Below are positions 1-8,453 of a DNA stretch of 64,000 nucleotides, piece after piece. The translations under genes and the position numbers were made by a program. Origin of the DNA: Micromonospora sp. HK10 (GTDB taxonomy: Bacteria > Actinomycetota > Actinomycetes > Mycobacteriales > Micromonosporaceae); assembly GCF_000982955.1 (NCBI RefSeq), contig NZ_KQ058878.1, forward strand, positions 1-64,000, read 5' to 3'. Below the pieces are notes generated by a model. It searched no databases and had not been told where the DNA came from. It saw only the letters and a list, made by a program, of their open reading frames with translations. Numbering within the stretch: position 1 is the first letter of the stretch; each line of letters begins with the position of its first letter.

Positions 1-1074
1 CAACCCGCCGCCCAGCGGCGGCCCGCCCGGCGGGCTCGGGAACCCGCCGCCCACCGGGCGCAGGACAGCGGTCGGGGCGTCGGCCAGCCCACCGCCGGCC
101 GGCAACTGGGCCGTCGACGGGCCACCGGCCGCCGCCACCGCGTCCGATGCCCTTCTCCGCCGCATCACCAGCAGCGCGAGCGCGCCCAGGCCCGCGGCGA
201 TCAACAAGCCGCCCAGCAGGAGAAACGGCATCGGGCTGCGGCCCTCGTCGCTGACCGCCCGGAGCGTCGGCGGCACCGCCCCGGCGGCCCCGTCGCCCGC
301 CGCGGCGGGCGGGCTCGTCTCCTCGGTGGGCGGCGACACCGTGGTGGGCGCTGCCACCGCGGCGAGGGTCAGCCGTACGGTCGCGACGTCACCGGCGCTG
401 CCCCGTACCGTCGTGCGGGCGGTGCGGTAACCGTCCAGGGTGGCGCGGACCGTGATGGATCCCGCGGCGATCGTCCGGCCGGCGCTGGACGTGATCGAGA
501 ACCGGCCACTGCGGCCGCTGGTCGTGCGGTACTCGTGCCCGGCGCTGTCCCGGATGGTGAGGTCCACGCCGCCGACGGCCCGACCGCCGGCGTCGCGGAC
601 GGTGCCGGAGACCGCGCTCACCCCGGCCGCCGGCTTGTCGCCGCCGGAGGTCGACGTGCCCGGGCCGTGCACGTAGACCATCGTGTGGGCATAGCTGTTC
701 TGCCCGGCGAGCCGCACACCGATCGAGATGTTCAGACCGGTCACCTCACCGGGGCGCGCCTCGGGGGCGACGAGCGTGGTGTCGAAGGTCAGGCTCTGGC
801 CGGCGCCGAGTTTCGGCTCCACCCGACATCCGGAGGAGCACCGCAGGCCCCCGCCGACCACCACGATGGCCGTGTCGGCCCGGTTGCCGTTGTTGGTGAC
901 GCGGTAGCGCACCCGTACCGTCTCGTTGGGCTTCACGTGCTCCGCCGACACGCTGAGGATGCGGACGGTCTCCGGGGCGGCCGTCGCGGGCGCCGCCGGC
1001 ACCACGAGCGTCCCCACGGCCAGCGCCAGCAGCGCGGCCACTCCCGTCCACCGGACACCTGGGCGTGTCGTCAC
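1..1074 (-). CDS. Secreted, membrane-anchored protein with carboxypeptidase-regulatory-like domain (3' end outside window)
   Basis: The gene reads leftwards off the window edge, so at least 358 codons are seen and the stop is missing. The GTG start at 1074 follows a GGAGAAGG ribosome site. Residues 1-33 form a signal peptide ending in an Ala-rich cleavage region. Residues about 38-135 look like an extracellular beta-sandwich of the kind that mediates adhesion or cell-surface display, with two nearby Cys (79 and 83). Residues about 154-240 read as a carboxypeptidase-regulatory-like (transthyretin-type) domain with SGTVRDAGGRAV and GRFSI segments. A Thr/Pro/Ala-rich linker, one membrane helix near 283-303 followed by five Arg, and a Gly/Pro-rich cytoplasmic tail complete the visible part. 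The role is unknown; a surface or envelope structural protein is the best guess. Confidence 0.75.
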   Translation of the reverse strand, partial: MTTRPGVRWTGVAALLALAVGTLVVPAAPATAAPETVRILSVSAEHVKPNETVRVRYRVTNNGNRADTAIVVVGGGLRCSSGCRVEPKLGAGQSLTFDTTLVAPEARPGEVTGLNISIGVRLAGQNSYAHTMVYVHGPGTSTSGGDKPAAGVSAVSGTVRDAGGRAVGGVDLTIRDSAGHEYRTTSGRSGRFSITSSAGRTIAAGSITVRATLDGYRTARTTVRGSAGDVATVRLTLAAVAAPTTVSPPTEETSPPAAAGDGAAGAVPPTLRAVSDEGRSPMPFLLLGGLLIAAGLGALALLVMRRRRASDAVAAAGGPSTAQLPAGGGLADAPTAVLRPVGGGFPSPPGGPPLGGGL

Positions 1075-1197
1075 GCGGGCACCACCTTCTCCACGGGCAG
1101 GCGACACCGGTCGATGCGCCGCCGGCCACTATGCCGCGTGCGGGACGGGTGGCGCGACCCGGGGTGCCAGGGCTCGCGGCGACACCGACGACCGTGC

Positions 1198-2466
1198 TCA
1201 GCGCGCCGCCGGCCCGGCGACCGGTCGGTTTCCCGCCTGCCGGGTGTCAGGGTCCTGCCCGGCGTCGTCCGTTGCATCGTCGGCTGCGCCGGCGTCGTCG
1301 CTGTGGTGGCGGACCACGAAGCCCAGCGCCCCCGCGGCCAGCAGCGTGGCCGCGACGAGGGTGAGCGCGCGCGGCAACCCGATCCCGTCGGCCAGCAGAC
1401 CGATCGTCGGCGGCGCCAGCAGGATGCCGGCGTAGCCGAGCGTGGACGCCAGGGCGATGCCGTCCGGGCCTCCCGTCGCCCCGGCCAGCGCGAGGGCCCA
1501 CGGAAAGATGTTGGCCAGCCCCAGCCCGGTGACGACCAAACCGGCGAAGACCGGCCACAGCGCCGGGGACAGCGCCATCACCAGCACGCCCATGCTCGCC
1601 CCGACAGCGCCGCCCACCACGACCGGTGCCTGCCCGAAGCGCTCGATCAGGCGTGCGCCGGCCAGCCGTCCGATGGTGAGGCTCGCGGTCACGGTGGCGT
1701 ATCCGGCGGCCGCGACCGCCGAGGGTCCGTCCAGGTCGGTCTCGATGTGCAGCGGAACCCAGGTATCCAGCGCACCCTGGCCGTACGCGGCACAGAGGGC
1801 CGTCGCGGCGGCGATCACCACGACGAAGCCGCGGTGACGGCCGCGGCCGCGGTCGGCGACCGTCCGTGGTGGCTGCCGGGCCGGTGGCAACGGCGCCGAC
1901 AGGAGGAGCCCGGCCGACCAGAACGTCGCGGCCAGGCCGATCGGCACGACGACCAGCATGTGGGCGAACGGGCTGAGCCACAGCGCCAGCACGGCGCCCA
2001 GACCGGCGCCGGTGAGGCTGCCGATGCTGTTCGCCGCGTGCAGGCCGGACATGATCGGCCGCCGCACGAGGGCGACGAGGTCGACCGCGACGCTATTGAC
2101 GGCGACGTCGACGGCGCCGTAGCCGATTCCGAACAGAACCAGGGTGAGGCCCAGGGCGAGCACCGATCGGGTCAGGGTGGGCGGGACCGCGGCCACGCAG
2201 AGCAGCGTGGCGGCGGCCACCGTCACCCGCCGGCTGCCCCACCGCCGGCACAGCCGCCCGGTCACGGCCATGGTGAGGACCGCGGCGCCGGAGATGCCGA
2301 GCAGGGCCAACCCCAGTTCCCCGGCCGACGCGTGCACCTGTTCCTTGATCGCGGGAAGCCGGACGGTCCAGCCCGCGAACAGGAACCCACCGGCGCCGAA
2401 GAACATGGTGGTCGCGAGGCGGAGCCGGGCGATCTGGTCGGGGTCGAGGGCAGGGGTGTCGCTCAT
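1198..2466 (-). CDS. MFS transporter (YbjJ-like exporter family)
   Basis: This 422-residue protein has the length and about 12 hydrophobic segments of a major facilitator superfamily permease. The N-terminal half has GWTVRLPAIKEQ and the loop 2-3 signature GRLCRRWGSRRV, and a long charged central loop (near residues 200-212) separates the two six-helix halves. The C-terminal tail is acidic. The family includes small-molecule and sugar exporters; the substrate cannot be read from sequence. The ATG start lies 29 bp from a strong palindromic operator shared with the divergent LacI-type gene, so expression is probably repressed by that regulator and released by its ligand, which may also be the transported compound (inference). 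Confidence 0.88.
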   Translation of the reverse strand: MSDTPALDPDQIARLRLATTMFFGAGGFLFAGWTVRLPAIKEQVHASAGELGLALLGISGAAVLTMAVTGRLCRRWGSRRVTVAAATLLCVAAVPPTLTRSVLALGLTLVLFGIGYGAVDVAVNSVAVDLVALVRRPIMSGLHAANSIGSLTGAGLGAVLALWLSPFAHMLVVVPIGLAATFWSAGLLLSAPLPPARQPPRTVADRGRGRHRGFVVVIAAATALCAAYGQGALDTWVPLHIETDLDGPSAVAAAGYATVTASLTIGRLAGARLIERFGQAPVVVGGAVGASMGVLVMALSPALWPVFAGLVVTGLGLANIFPWALALAGATGGPDGIALASTLGYAGILLAPPTIGLLADGIGLPRALTLVAATLLAAGALGFVVRHHSDDAGAADDATDDAGQDPDTRQAGNRPVAGPAAR

Positions 2467-2494
2467 GGTGGCGGCGGCCTCTCCGGCTCGGTTT

Positions 2495-2531
2495 CTGTAC
2501 CGGTACAGTAGACGCTACTGTACCGGTATAG
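2495..2531. promoter_or_regulatory. Nested palindromic operator between MFS and LacI genes
   Basis: CTGTACCGGTACAG at 2495-2508 is a perfect 14-bp palindrome and CTGTACCGGTATAG at 2518-2531 is a one-mismatch copy, 23 bp centre to centre. The two copies also form a longer inverted repeat: arms 2498-2511 and 2515-2528 are perfect 14-bp complements around ACG. The central CCGG symmetry and location in a divergent promoter region fit binding of a LacI dimer or tetramer. Confidence 0.75.
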
Positions 2532-2628
2532 CGCCGCCGCGGCACGCCCCCGGTCTCCGTCGGCGCCGCTGGTAGCGTGGGATCGCCGGTGCTCAGTCGG
2601 CGGGTGAACTGCTCCGGAAGGTGGCGTC

Positions 2629-3690
2629 GTGGGCCGGCGGGTGACACTGCAGACCATCGCCGACCACGTCGGCGTCAGCAGGATGACCGTCTCCAACGCC
2701 TTCTCGAAGCCCGACCAGCTCTCGCCGAGCCTGCGACGCAGGATCCTGGCCGCCGCGGACGACCTGGGTTACGTGGGCCCCGACCCGGCGGCCCGTGCCC
2801 TCGCCCGGGGCACCACCGGCGCCGTCGGCATCGTGCTCACGTCCTCGCTCCGATTCGCGTTCACCGACCTCGTCGCCACCAGCTTCTTCGGGGCCATCGC
2901 CGAACGGCTGGCCCCGACCGGGCTGGCCCTCACCCTGCTGACCTCCGCGGACTCCGGGGACGTCATCCCCGCCCGGGACGTCGCCCTCGACGGCGCGCTC
3001 ATCTACTCCTGCGACCCCACCTCGGCGGCGGTCGACCACCTGACCCGCCGCCGGCTGCCGCTGGTGTACGTCGACCAGGAGCCACTGGCCACCGTCTCGA
3101 CGATCAACGTGGCGGACCGCACCGGCGCCCGGGCAGCCGCCCGGCACCTGCTGGACCTCGGCCACCGGCGGATCGGCCTGCTCATGTCCGGCATGCACCC
3201 TCCGCACGGCCTGATCGACCCGGCGGACGTGACGATCGACGGATACGCCGCCCGGCAACGGCTGCTCGGCTGGTGCGACGCGCTGAGCGAGGCGGGCGTG
3301 ACCCCGCTGGTGGCCCGGCAGCCCGGCGCGGACCCCGAGCAGCCGCGGGCCGCGGCCCGGCTGCTGCTCGATCGCCCGGACCGGCCCACCGCCGTCCTGT
3401 GCTTCTCCGACGCGACCGCCCACGGTGTCCTGCGGGCGGCGGTCGACCTCGGCATCGACGTGCCCCGGGACCTGTCCGTCGTCGGCTTCGACGACAACCC
3501 GCTGGCCGCCCAGCTCCGCCCCGCCCTCACCACCGTCCACCAGGACATCGAAGCCAAGGGCGAGGCCGCGGCCGCCGCCCTCATCGCGGCGATCGCCGAC
3601 GCGCGCGCCGGTGTCGCGCACGTTCCGCGGCATCACGTGCTGCCGGCCGAGCTTGTGATCCGGGACAGCGCCGCCCCACCGCCCGGCTGA
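2629..3690 (+). CDS. LacI-family transcriptional regulator
   Basis: The 353-residue protein has the usual LacI length. The N-terminal helix-turn-helix covers residues about 5-27 (TLQTIADHVGVSRMTVSNAF), followed by the hinge helix region PDPAARALARG. The rest is a periplasmic-binding-protein-like effector domain with the typical ending motif DLSVVGFDDNPLA and LTTVHQDIEAKGEAAA. The GTG start at 2629 follows GGAAGG. It is divergent from the MFS gene and the operator between them probably serves both. The ligand is not predictable from sequence; sugars or nucleosides are usual for the family. The family assignment is certain, the target is inference. Confidence 0.93.
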   Translation: MGRRVTLQTIADHVGVSRMTVSNAFSKPDQLSPSLRRRILAAADDLGYVGPDPAARALARGTTGAVGIVLTSSLRFAFTDLVATSFFGAIAERLAPTGLALTLLTSADSGDVIPARDVALDGALIYSCDPTSAAVDHLTRRRLPLVYVDQEPLATVSTINVADRTGARAAARHLLDLGHRRIGLLMSGMHPPHGLIDPADVTIDGYAARQRLLGWCDALSEAGVTPLVARQPGADPEQPRAAARLLLDRPDRPTAVLCFSDATAHGVLRAAVDLGIDVPRDLSVVGFDDNPLAAQLRPALTTVHQDIEAKGEAAAAALIAAIADARAGVAHVPRHHVLPAELVIRDSAAPPPG

Positions 3691-3700
3691 GCGCCGGTAC

Positions 3701-3729
3701 GGGCACCCCGGATGTCTCAGCCGGTGCCC
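3701..3729 (+). terminator. Possible terminator hairpin after LacI gene
   Basis: GGGCACC at 3701-3707 pairs with GGTGCCC at 3723-3729, 11 bp after the LacI stop codon. There is no T-tract, as is common in actinobacteria. Confidence 0.35.
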
Positions 3730-3844
3730 CGCCCGCCGTGCGTTGACGGGTCCTCCGGCTCCGGCGCCGGCCGACCTCCGGCCCTGCCGTCCCTGGGTTG
3801 CGCCGCGTGACGATCGGCTGGAACGACGACGGACGGAGGTTGTG

Positions 3845-4516
3845 ATGAAGAGACAGGCAGCGCGGGTCGTCGGCGGCGCGGCACTGCTCGCCGCGGTCGC
3901 GGCGGCCGCCTACCCGGTGCCGGTGCGACGCTGGCTCCGCTTCTGGGGCGCCACTGGCAAGGAGATCACCGGTGAGATGCCCGGTGACGAGCTGATCGAA
4001 GGGCCGGACCTCGAAACGACCCGAGCGGTGACCATCGCCGCCCCGCCCAGCGCGGTCTGGCCGTGGCTGGTGCAGATGGGCAGCGGCCGCGGTGGTGCGT
4101 ACAGCTACGACTGGATCGAGAACCTGCTCGGTCTGGACATGCACAGCGCCGACACGATCCTGCCGCAGTTCCAGGACCTGACGGTCGGCGACGGCCTGCC
4201 GGTCGGTGCCGACGGCCCGGTGCTGCGCTGCGCCGTCCTGGAGCCGGAGCGCGCCCTGGCGTTCCTCTCCGACGACCACCGCTGGCTGTGGAGCTTCCGG
4301 CTGACGCCGGGATGCGATGGCGGCACCCGGCTGGTCAGCCGCAACCGGATCGTCACGGCGAGGCCGTCGCTGCTGCGGACCGCGTTCGACCGCGCGGTGA
4401 TGGAGCCCGGCAGTTGGGTCATGGAGCGCAAGATGCTGCTCGGCATCAAGGCGCGCGCCGAGAGGTTGGCCGGCCAGCAACCCACCGCCGGGGAGCCGGC
4501 CGGCGTGCCCGTCTGA
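3845..4516 (+). CDS. SRPBCC-fold protein with N-terminal membrane helix
   Basis: I start this gene at ATG 3845, eight bases after GGAGG, giving 223 residues. A hydrophobic segment near residues 9-25 looks like a signal anchor. From residue about 55 the pattern of a START/Bet v1-like (SRPBCC) domain is visible: TRAVTIAAPPSAVWPWLVQMG, then a SYDWIENLLG stretch and a DGGTRLVSRNR strand. Such proteins bind hydrophobic ligands; many actinobacterial copies with this layout have no known role. It sits alone between a LacI regulator and GAPDH on the same strand and has no partner that reveals its job. Confidence 0.75.
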   Translation: MKRQAARVVGGAALLAAVAAAAYPVPVRRWLRFWGATGKEITGEMPGDELIEGPDLETTRAVTIAAPPSAVWPWLVQMGSGRGGAYSYDWIENLLGLDMHSADTILPQFQDLTVGDGLPVGADGPVLRCAVLEPERALAFLSDDHRWLWSFRLTPGCDGGTRLVSRNRIVTARPSLLRTAFDRAVMEPGSWVMERKMLLGIKARAERLAGQQPTAGEPAGVPV

Positions 4517-4659
4517 CAGCCGGACGGTTCTGGGGGCCGGGACCCGACGCCGGTGCCGGTCGAACGACGGGGCGATGCTCAGGGTGCCGGCGACGGACGA
4601 CCGATGATCACATCGGACGGATCCGTGCTGGTCGTGCGGCAAAGGCCCAAACCGGAGCC

Positions 4660-4673
4660 GGGCCATAGGTCCC
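4660..4673. promoter_or_regulatory. DevR/DosR-box-like imperfect palindrome upstream of gap
   Basis: The 318-base gap 4517-4834 holds no credible gene. Within it GGGCCATAGGTCCC has GGG/CCC ends with partial dyad symmetry, resembling the GGGAC-type boxes bound by DevR/DosR response regulators in actinobacteria. It lies about 160 bp before the GAPDH start. Support is only resemblance plus the dormancy-type gene content nearby. Confidence 0.3.
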
Positions 4674-4834
4674 TGGCCCGCGTGCCCGCCGACTCTGCCC
4701 CCGGGGCGCACCCGGCAGGAGGCTGGATGGTGGAGGCCCGCCGTCGGCCGGGACCCGGCTTCGCGGCCGGCCCGTGCACAGGACGCACGACGCCCCGGTC
4801 GGCGACGACCTCTGGACCACGAGGAGGGACCACC

Positions 4835-5848
4835 ATGACCTACCGCATCGCGATCAACGGGTTCGGGCGGATCGGCCGCAACTACCTGCGCTGCCTGCTC
4901 GACAAGGGCATGTTCGGCGCCGGTTACGAGGTGGTGGCGATCAACGACCTGTGGGACACCGGCATGCTGGCCCACCTGCTGGTGCACGACTCCACGTTCG
5001 GCCGGCTCGCGCACGAGGTCGGCGTCGGCGACGCCGCGCTGACCGTGGCTGGCGCGACCATCCCGACGTTCCGGCAGCGCAGCCCCGAGGACCTCCCGTG
5101 GGGTGACCTCGGCGTCGACCTGGTCATCGAGTCGACCGGCAAGCTGCGCGCCCGCGACGACGCCGCGCTGCACCTCAAGGCGGGCGCGAAGCGGGTGCTG
5201 ATCTCCGCTCCGGGCAAGGGCGCCGACGCGACCCTGGTGCCCGGCGTCAACGCGGATCGGTACGACCCGGTCGCGCATCGGATCCTCTCCGCCGCCTCGT
5301 GCACCACCAACTGCGTGGCGCCGATGGTGAAGGTGCTGCACGAGACGTTCGGGCTGGAGCGCGGCTACCTGACCACCGTGCACGCGTACACCAACGACCA
5401 GTTGGTGCTCGACGCGCCGCACAAGGACCCGCGCCGGGCCCGCGCCGCGGCCGTGAACATCATCCCGACCAGCACCGGAGCCGCGAAGGCCGTGGGCCTG
5501 GTGCTGCCCGAGCTGGCCGGGCGGCTCGACGGCGTCGCGCTGCGCGTGCCCGTCGAGGACGGCTCGATCAGTGACCTCACGTGCGAGCTGACCCGTGCCG
5601 CCACGCGGGACGAGATCAACGCCGCGATGGCCGGGGCCGCGGCCGGGCCGATGCGGGGGATCCTGCGCTACACCGAGGCGCCGCTGGTGTCCCGCGACAT
5701 CGTCGGCGATCCGTCCTCGTGCGTGTTCGACGCGAGCCTGACCCAGTCCGGCGGCACGTTCGTCAAGGTCTTCGGCTGGTACGACAACGAGTGGGGTTAC
5801 CTCAACCGGCTCGTCGAGCTCACCGAGCAGTTCGCCAGGGCGGAGTGA
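4835..5848 (+). CDS. gap: Type I glyceraldehyde-3-phosphate dehydrogenase
   Basis: The 337-residue enzyme oxidises glyceraldehyde 3-phosphate to 1,3-bisphosphoglycerate in glycolysis with NAD(P). The Rossmann motif INGFGRIGR starts at residue 7, the catalytic motif ASCTTNC places the nucleophile at Cys156, and His183 in TTVHAYTND is the general base. The ending segment WYDNEWGY is canonical. ATG 4835 follows GAGGAGG. It stands alone rather than in the usual gap-pgk-tpi operon, and neighbours are a universal stress protein and FdxA, so it is likely a second GAPDH used under low oxygen or stress (inference from context). Confidence 0.95.
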   Translation: MTYRIAINGFGRIGRNYLRCLLDKGMFGAGYEVVAINDLWDTGMLAHLLVHDSTFGRLAHEVGVGDAALTVAGATIPTFRQRSPEDLPWGDLGVDLVIESTGKLRARDDAALHLKAGAKRVLISAPGKGADATLVPGVNADRYDPVAHRILSAASCTTNCVAPMVKVLHETFGLERGYLTTVHAYTNDQLVLDAPHKDPRRARAAAVNIIPTSTGAAKAVGLVLPELAGRLDGVALRVPVEDGSISDLTCELTRAATRDEINAAMAGAAAGPMRGILRYTEAPLVSRDIVGDPSSCVFDASLTQSGGTFVKVFGWYDNEWGYLNRLVELTEQFARAE

Positions 5849-5877
5849 CCTGAGAACGGAGGCCTCGCTGCGGCCGG

Positions 5878-5899
5878 CGCCGGGACCGTCGTCCCGGCG
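5878..5899 (+). terminator. Terminator hairpin after gap
   Basis: CGCCGGGAC at 5878-5886 pairs perfectly with GTCCCGGCG at 5891-5899 around a four-base loop, 30 bp after the gap stop codon. It could also serve the convergent small gene on the other strand. Confidence 0.65.
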
Positions 5900-5987
5900 T
5901 CCGCCGCGGCCGACCAGGAACGGACGGATCGCCGACCTGAACGACACCGGCATGAGACCGCCGCGACGGCAACCGACGCCGCACCGC

Positions 5988-6209
5988 TCAGTTGCCGGGC
6001 CGGCGCCGCCCCCAGCCGAGGTAGGCCGCCGGCCCGACCGGCTGCACGAACAGCAGGGGCCACCAGACCGCCTTGGGGCCGCGCACCTCCCGCTCCGGAC
6101 GCCGGGCCAGGTCGATCGCGGCCACGACCGTCAGCACCACCTCGACCGGTGCGAGCACCGCCGTCGCGGTGCGTTGCCAGCGGGGCAGCTCACTCCATTT
6201 CTTGCCCAT
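5988..6209 (-). CDS. Small membrane protein with PLD-nuclease N-terminal-like (PLDc_N) segment
   Basis: This 73-residue gene starts at ATG 6209 after a GAAGGAG ribosome site. Two hydrophobic segments (about residues 17-34 and 49-64) are separated by a charged loop, and the second ends with PVGPAAYLGWGRR, matching the short PLDc_N pattern of a Trp-rich helix, GP and a Tyr before the basic end. Such stand-alone PLDc_N peptides are common and uncharacterised in actinobacteria. It follows directly on the remnant of an alpha/beta hydrolase, so it may once have been the second gene of that transcript. Confidence 0.65.
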   Translation of the reverse strand: MGKKWSELPRWQRTATAVLAPVEVVLTVVAAIDLARRPEREVRGPKAVWWPLLFVQPVGPAAYLGWGRRRPGN

Positions 6210-6249
6210 CGTTCGCTCCTTCTCGTGCGAGATGCCGGGCCGGGGGAGA

Positions 6250-6490
6250 GCGTCCCCGCATGCCGGCAGAAGCCAGTCGCGCACCTGCCGCAGCCGGCGG
6301 CGCGCGTACCCCTGAATGAAGAACGCCGTGTCGGCCTGCTGGTCGCGCCCTCGCCGACCACGGCGCGGATCAGGTGCTCGCGCCGGCCCTGACCGCGGGC
6401 GTCGAGCAGCAGCACGCCGAAGCCGCGCCGTGCGAGCACGGCGGCGTCTGACAGCACGGCGGCCCGGTGGGAGCCGGAGCCGTGCCGCGG
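6250..6490 (-). pseudogene. Decayed alpha/beta hydrolase remnant
   Basis: Reading leftwards, one frame gives HGSGSHRAAVLSDAAVLARR then GFGVLLLDARGQGR, the oxyanion and strand region of an alpha/beta hydrolase. It jumps without the intervening nucleophile-elbow region to HLIRAVVGEGATSR, a segment that in intact relatives lies some 60-70 residues later. One base out of phase the next frame continues ADTAFFIQGYARRRLRQVRDWL. So an internal deletion plus a frameshift are visible and no start-to-stop frame covers the fold. The strand pattern and order of motifs support a true gene remnant and not chance. Confidence 0.7.
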
Positions 6491-6588
6491 GCACCCCGTG
6501 GGGGCATGGCGCGGCTGCTACCGCCACCGTCCCGACACCCGGTAACCGCGACAATGGCCGCTCACCGGGGGCGGCCGAACGTGGGCGG

Positions 6589-7062
6589 TCAGCTCGGCAC
6601 GGCCAGCTCCGCCGGGGCGGGCGGCGCCGGCACGGGTACCGGAATGACCACGACCGGGCAGCTCGCCTTGCGGACGCATTCCTCGCTCACCGACCCGAGG
6701 ACGGTGTGCCGGAACCGGCTGTGACCATGACTGCCGAGAACGAGCAGATCCGCGCCGCGAGCGGCATGGGTCAGCACGTCGGCGGCCCTGCCCTCCACGA
6801 CCTCGGCCGCGACCGGCGACAACGGGGCTCGACCGGCCGTGACCGCCTGGATCTCGCGGTCGAGGATGGCGCGGGCGTGCTGCTTCTCGTCGCCGGGGTT
6901 GGTCGCGGTCGCCGGGCCGGACTCGACCCCGTCCCACCGCCAGGTGATCACCGCCTGCACGGTGCCACCGCGAGTCGTCGCTTCCCGGGTAGCCCAGTCG
7001 AGGGCGCGCCGCCCGCCGTCGGAGCCGTCCACGCCGACGACGATCAGATAGTTGTCGGTCAT
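6589..7062 (-). CDS. Universal stress protein (UspA family, ATP-binding type)
   Basis: The 157-residue protein is one UspA domain. The N-terminal strand IVVGVDGSDGGRRAL and the C-terminal nucleotide motif G-2X-G-9X-G(S) at residues 110-124 (GSHGHSRFRHTVLGS) place it in the ATP-binding subgroup. The SEECVRKASCPVVVIP ending is canonical, followed by a Pro/Ala tail. ATG 7062 follows GAGGGA. Proteins of this type accumulate under hypoxia or stationary phase in actinobacteria. An 18-bp palindrome upstream may be its control site. It is neighboured by GAPDH and FdxA, the same company such proteins keep in dormancy regulons (inference). Confidence 0.92.
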   Translation of the reverse strand: MTDNYLIVVGVDGSDGGRRALDWATREATTRGGTVQAVITWRWDGVESGPATATNPGDEKQHARAILDREIQAVTAGRAPLSPVAAEVVEGRAADVLTHAARGADLLVLGSHGHSRFRHTVLGSVSEECVRKASCPVVVIPVPVPAPPAPAELAVPS

Positions 7063-7123
7063 CTCCCTCACTCCCTCCATGTCCTTGACCCATCGCAGAC
7101 CCGTCGTCGGCGATGCGGGTAGG

Positions 7124-7141
7124 CGCGGAGGGCCCTCCGCG
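7124..7141. promoter_or_regulatory. 18-bp perfect palindrome upstream of the universal stress gene
   Basis: CGCGGAGGGCCCTCCGCG is fully self-complementary and lies 62 bp before the stress-protein start. It could be an operator or a hairpin terminating the ABC ATPase gene that ends at 7296 on the same strand; the location between the two genes does not decide this. Confidence 0.4.
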
Positions 7142-7295
7142 TCAGGCCCTTCGACCTGTCCATCGGGTCGGGCCGTCGCCGCTCGTCGCACGGGGCGCGG
7201 ACGGCCGGGCTCCAGCGGCCGTCGCCGCGGCGTTCGAGGTCGCCGTGGCCAGCGCGCGCCGGGTGCCCGGCGGCAGGCGTGACCCGCGCCGGCGG

Positions 7296-8453
7296 TCAGG
7301 CCGCCGCCGCGACCATCGCCTCCGCATACGGCAGGGCCAGGCCGGTGTCCGGCGCGAAGAGGTACGCGGCGTCGACGTCGACCCCCACCGTCAGGCGGCC
7401 ACCGACCTGGACCGGGACATCGCCGTCCAGCCGCGCGGTCCAGTGCTCGTCCGCCGGATCGCTGTCGTCCGCCGGGTGCCACCCCCGGCCGGGCGGCTCG
7501 AAGAGCACGAGCGTGGCGTTGCCGAGAAACTCGACGGCGGCCACGGTGACGTCCAGCGCCGGTGCACCGTCCGGAGCCGGCCAGGTGAACGCGTCCGGTC
7601 GCAGGCCGAGCAGCAGCGGGCCCCCGGCGAGCGCGGCGAGGCCCGCTGCCCGCGGGTCCGGCACGGGCCAGAGTTGCCCGCCCACCTCCATGCTCGGCCG
7701 GGCGCCCGCGTGCACCGGCACCACGGCGAGGTTCATGCTCGGCGAGCCGATGAACCCGGCGACGAACGCGTTGACCGGTCGGTGGTAGAGGTCGTGTGGC
7801 GTCCCGATCTGCTGCACCCGGCCGCCTTCGAGCACCGCGATGCGGTCGCCGAGCGTCATCGCCTCGACCTGGTCGTGGGTGACGTAGATGGTGGTGGTGC
7901 GGTGCTCGGCGTGCAGGCGCCGAAGCTCGGCGCGCATCGTGACGCGCAGCAGCGCGTCCAGGTTGGACAGTGGCTCGTCCATGAGCAGGACGCGCGGATT
8001 TCGGACGATGGCGCGTCCGGCGGCCACCCGCTGCCGCTGCCCGCCGGACAGCGCCTTGGGCTTGCGGTCGAGGAGCTCCTCGATGCTCAGCAGCTGCGCC
8101 ACGTCGAGGACCCGCCGCTCGCGGACGGGGGCGGGGACGTGCCGGAGCCGCATACCGAACGCGAGGTTGTCCCGCACCGACAGGTGGGGGTACAGGGCGT
8201 AGTTCTGGAACACCATCGCGACGTCGCGTTCCTTCGGGGAGAGGTGGTCGACGACCTCGTCGTCGAACGAGACCGTCCCGGAGGTGGCCTCCTCCAGGCC
8301 AGCGATGACGCGCAGCAGGGTGGACTTGCCGCAGCCGGACGGCCCCACCAGCACGAGGAACTCGCCCTCGGGCACGGTCAGATCCACGCCCTCGAGCACC
8401 CGGGTCCCACCCGGGAACACCTTCGTCACGTTGTCAAGGCGTACCCTCGCCAT
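7296..8453 (-). CDS. Sugar ABC transporter ATPase (UgpC/MsmX/MsiK type)
   Basis: The 385-residue ATPase energises carbohydrate uptake. Walker A is GPSGCGKST (residues 37-45), the signature is LSGGQRQRVAAGRAI, Walker B is VLLMDEPLSNLDA, and the H-loop is YVTHDQVEAMTLGDR. Residues after about 235 form the TOBE/MOP regulatory domain of the multitasking sugar ATPases. ATG 8453 follows AGGGGAGGA. No permease or binding protein is adjacent, as for actinobacterial MsiK, which serves several importers. The sugar importer at 31.6-34.8 kb lacks an ATPase and is a plausible client (inference). Confidence 0.93.
   Translation of the reverse strand: MARVRLDNVTKVFPGGTRVLEGVDLTVPEGEFLVLVGPSGCGKSTLLRVIAGLEEATSGTVSFDDEVVDHLSPKERDVAMVFQNYALYPHLSVRDNLAFGMRLRHVPAPVRERRVLDVAQLLSIEELLDRKPKALSGGQRQRVAAGRAIVRNPRVLLMDEPLSNLDALLRVTMRAELRRLHAEHRTTTIYVTHDQVEAMTLGDRIAVLEGGRVQQIGTPHDLYHRPVNAFVAGFIGSPSMNLAVVPVHAGARPSMEVGGQLWPVPDPRAAGLAALAGGPLLLGLRPDAFTWPAPDGAPALDVTVAAVEFLGNATLVLFEPPGRGWHPADDSDPADEHWTARLDGDVPVQVGGRLTVGVDVDAAYLFAPDTGLALPYAEAMVAAAA

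Noticed and set aside
535-2511. A 658-residue open frame on the plus strand
   Set aside because: It is the complement of the secreted protein and MFS genes, with an Arg/Gly/Gln-rich composition typical of G+C-driven shadows.
3581-5953. A 790-residue open frame on the minus strand
   Set aside because: Antisense to the SRPBCC and GAPDH genes; no domain, no ribosome site.
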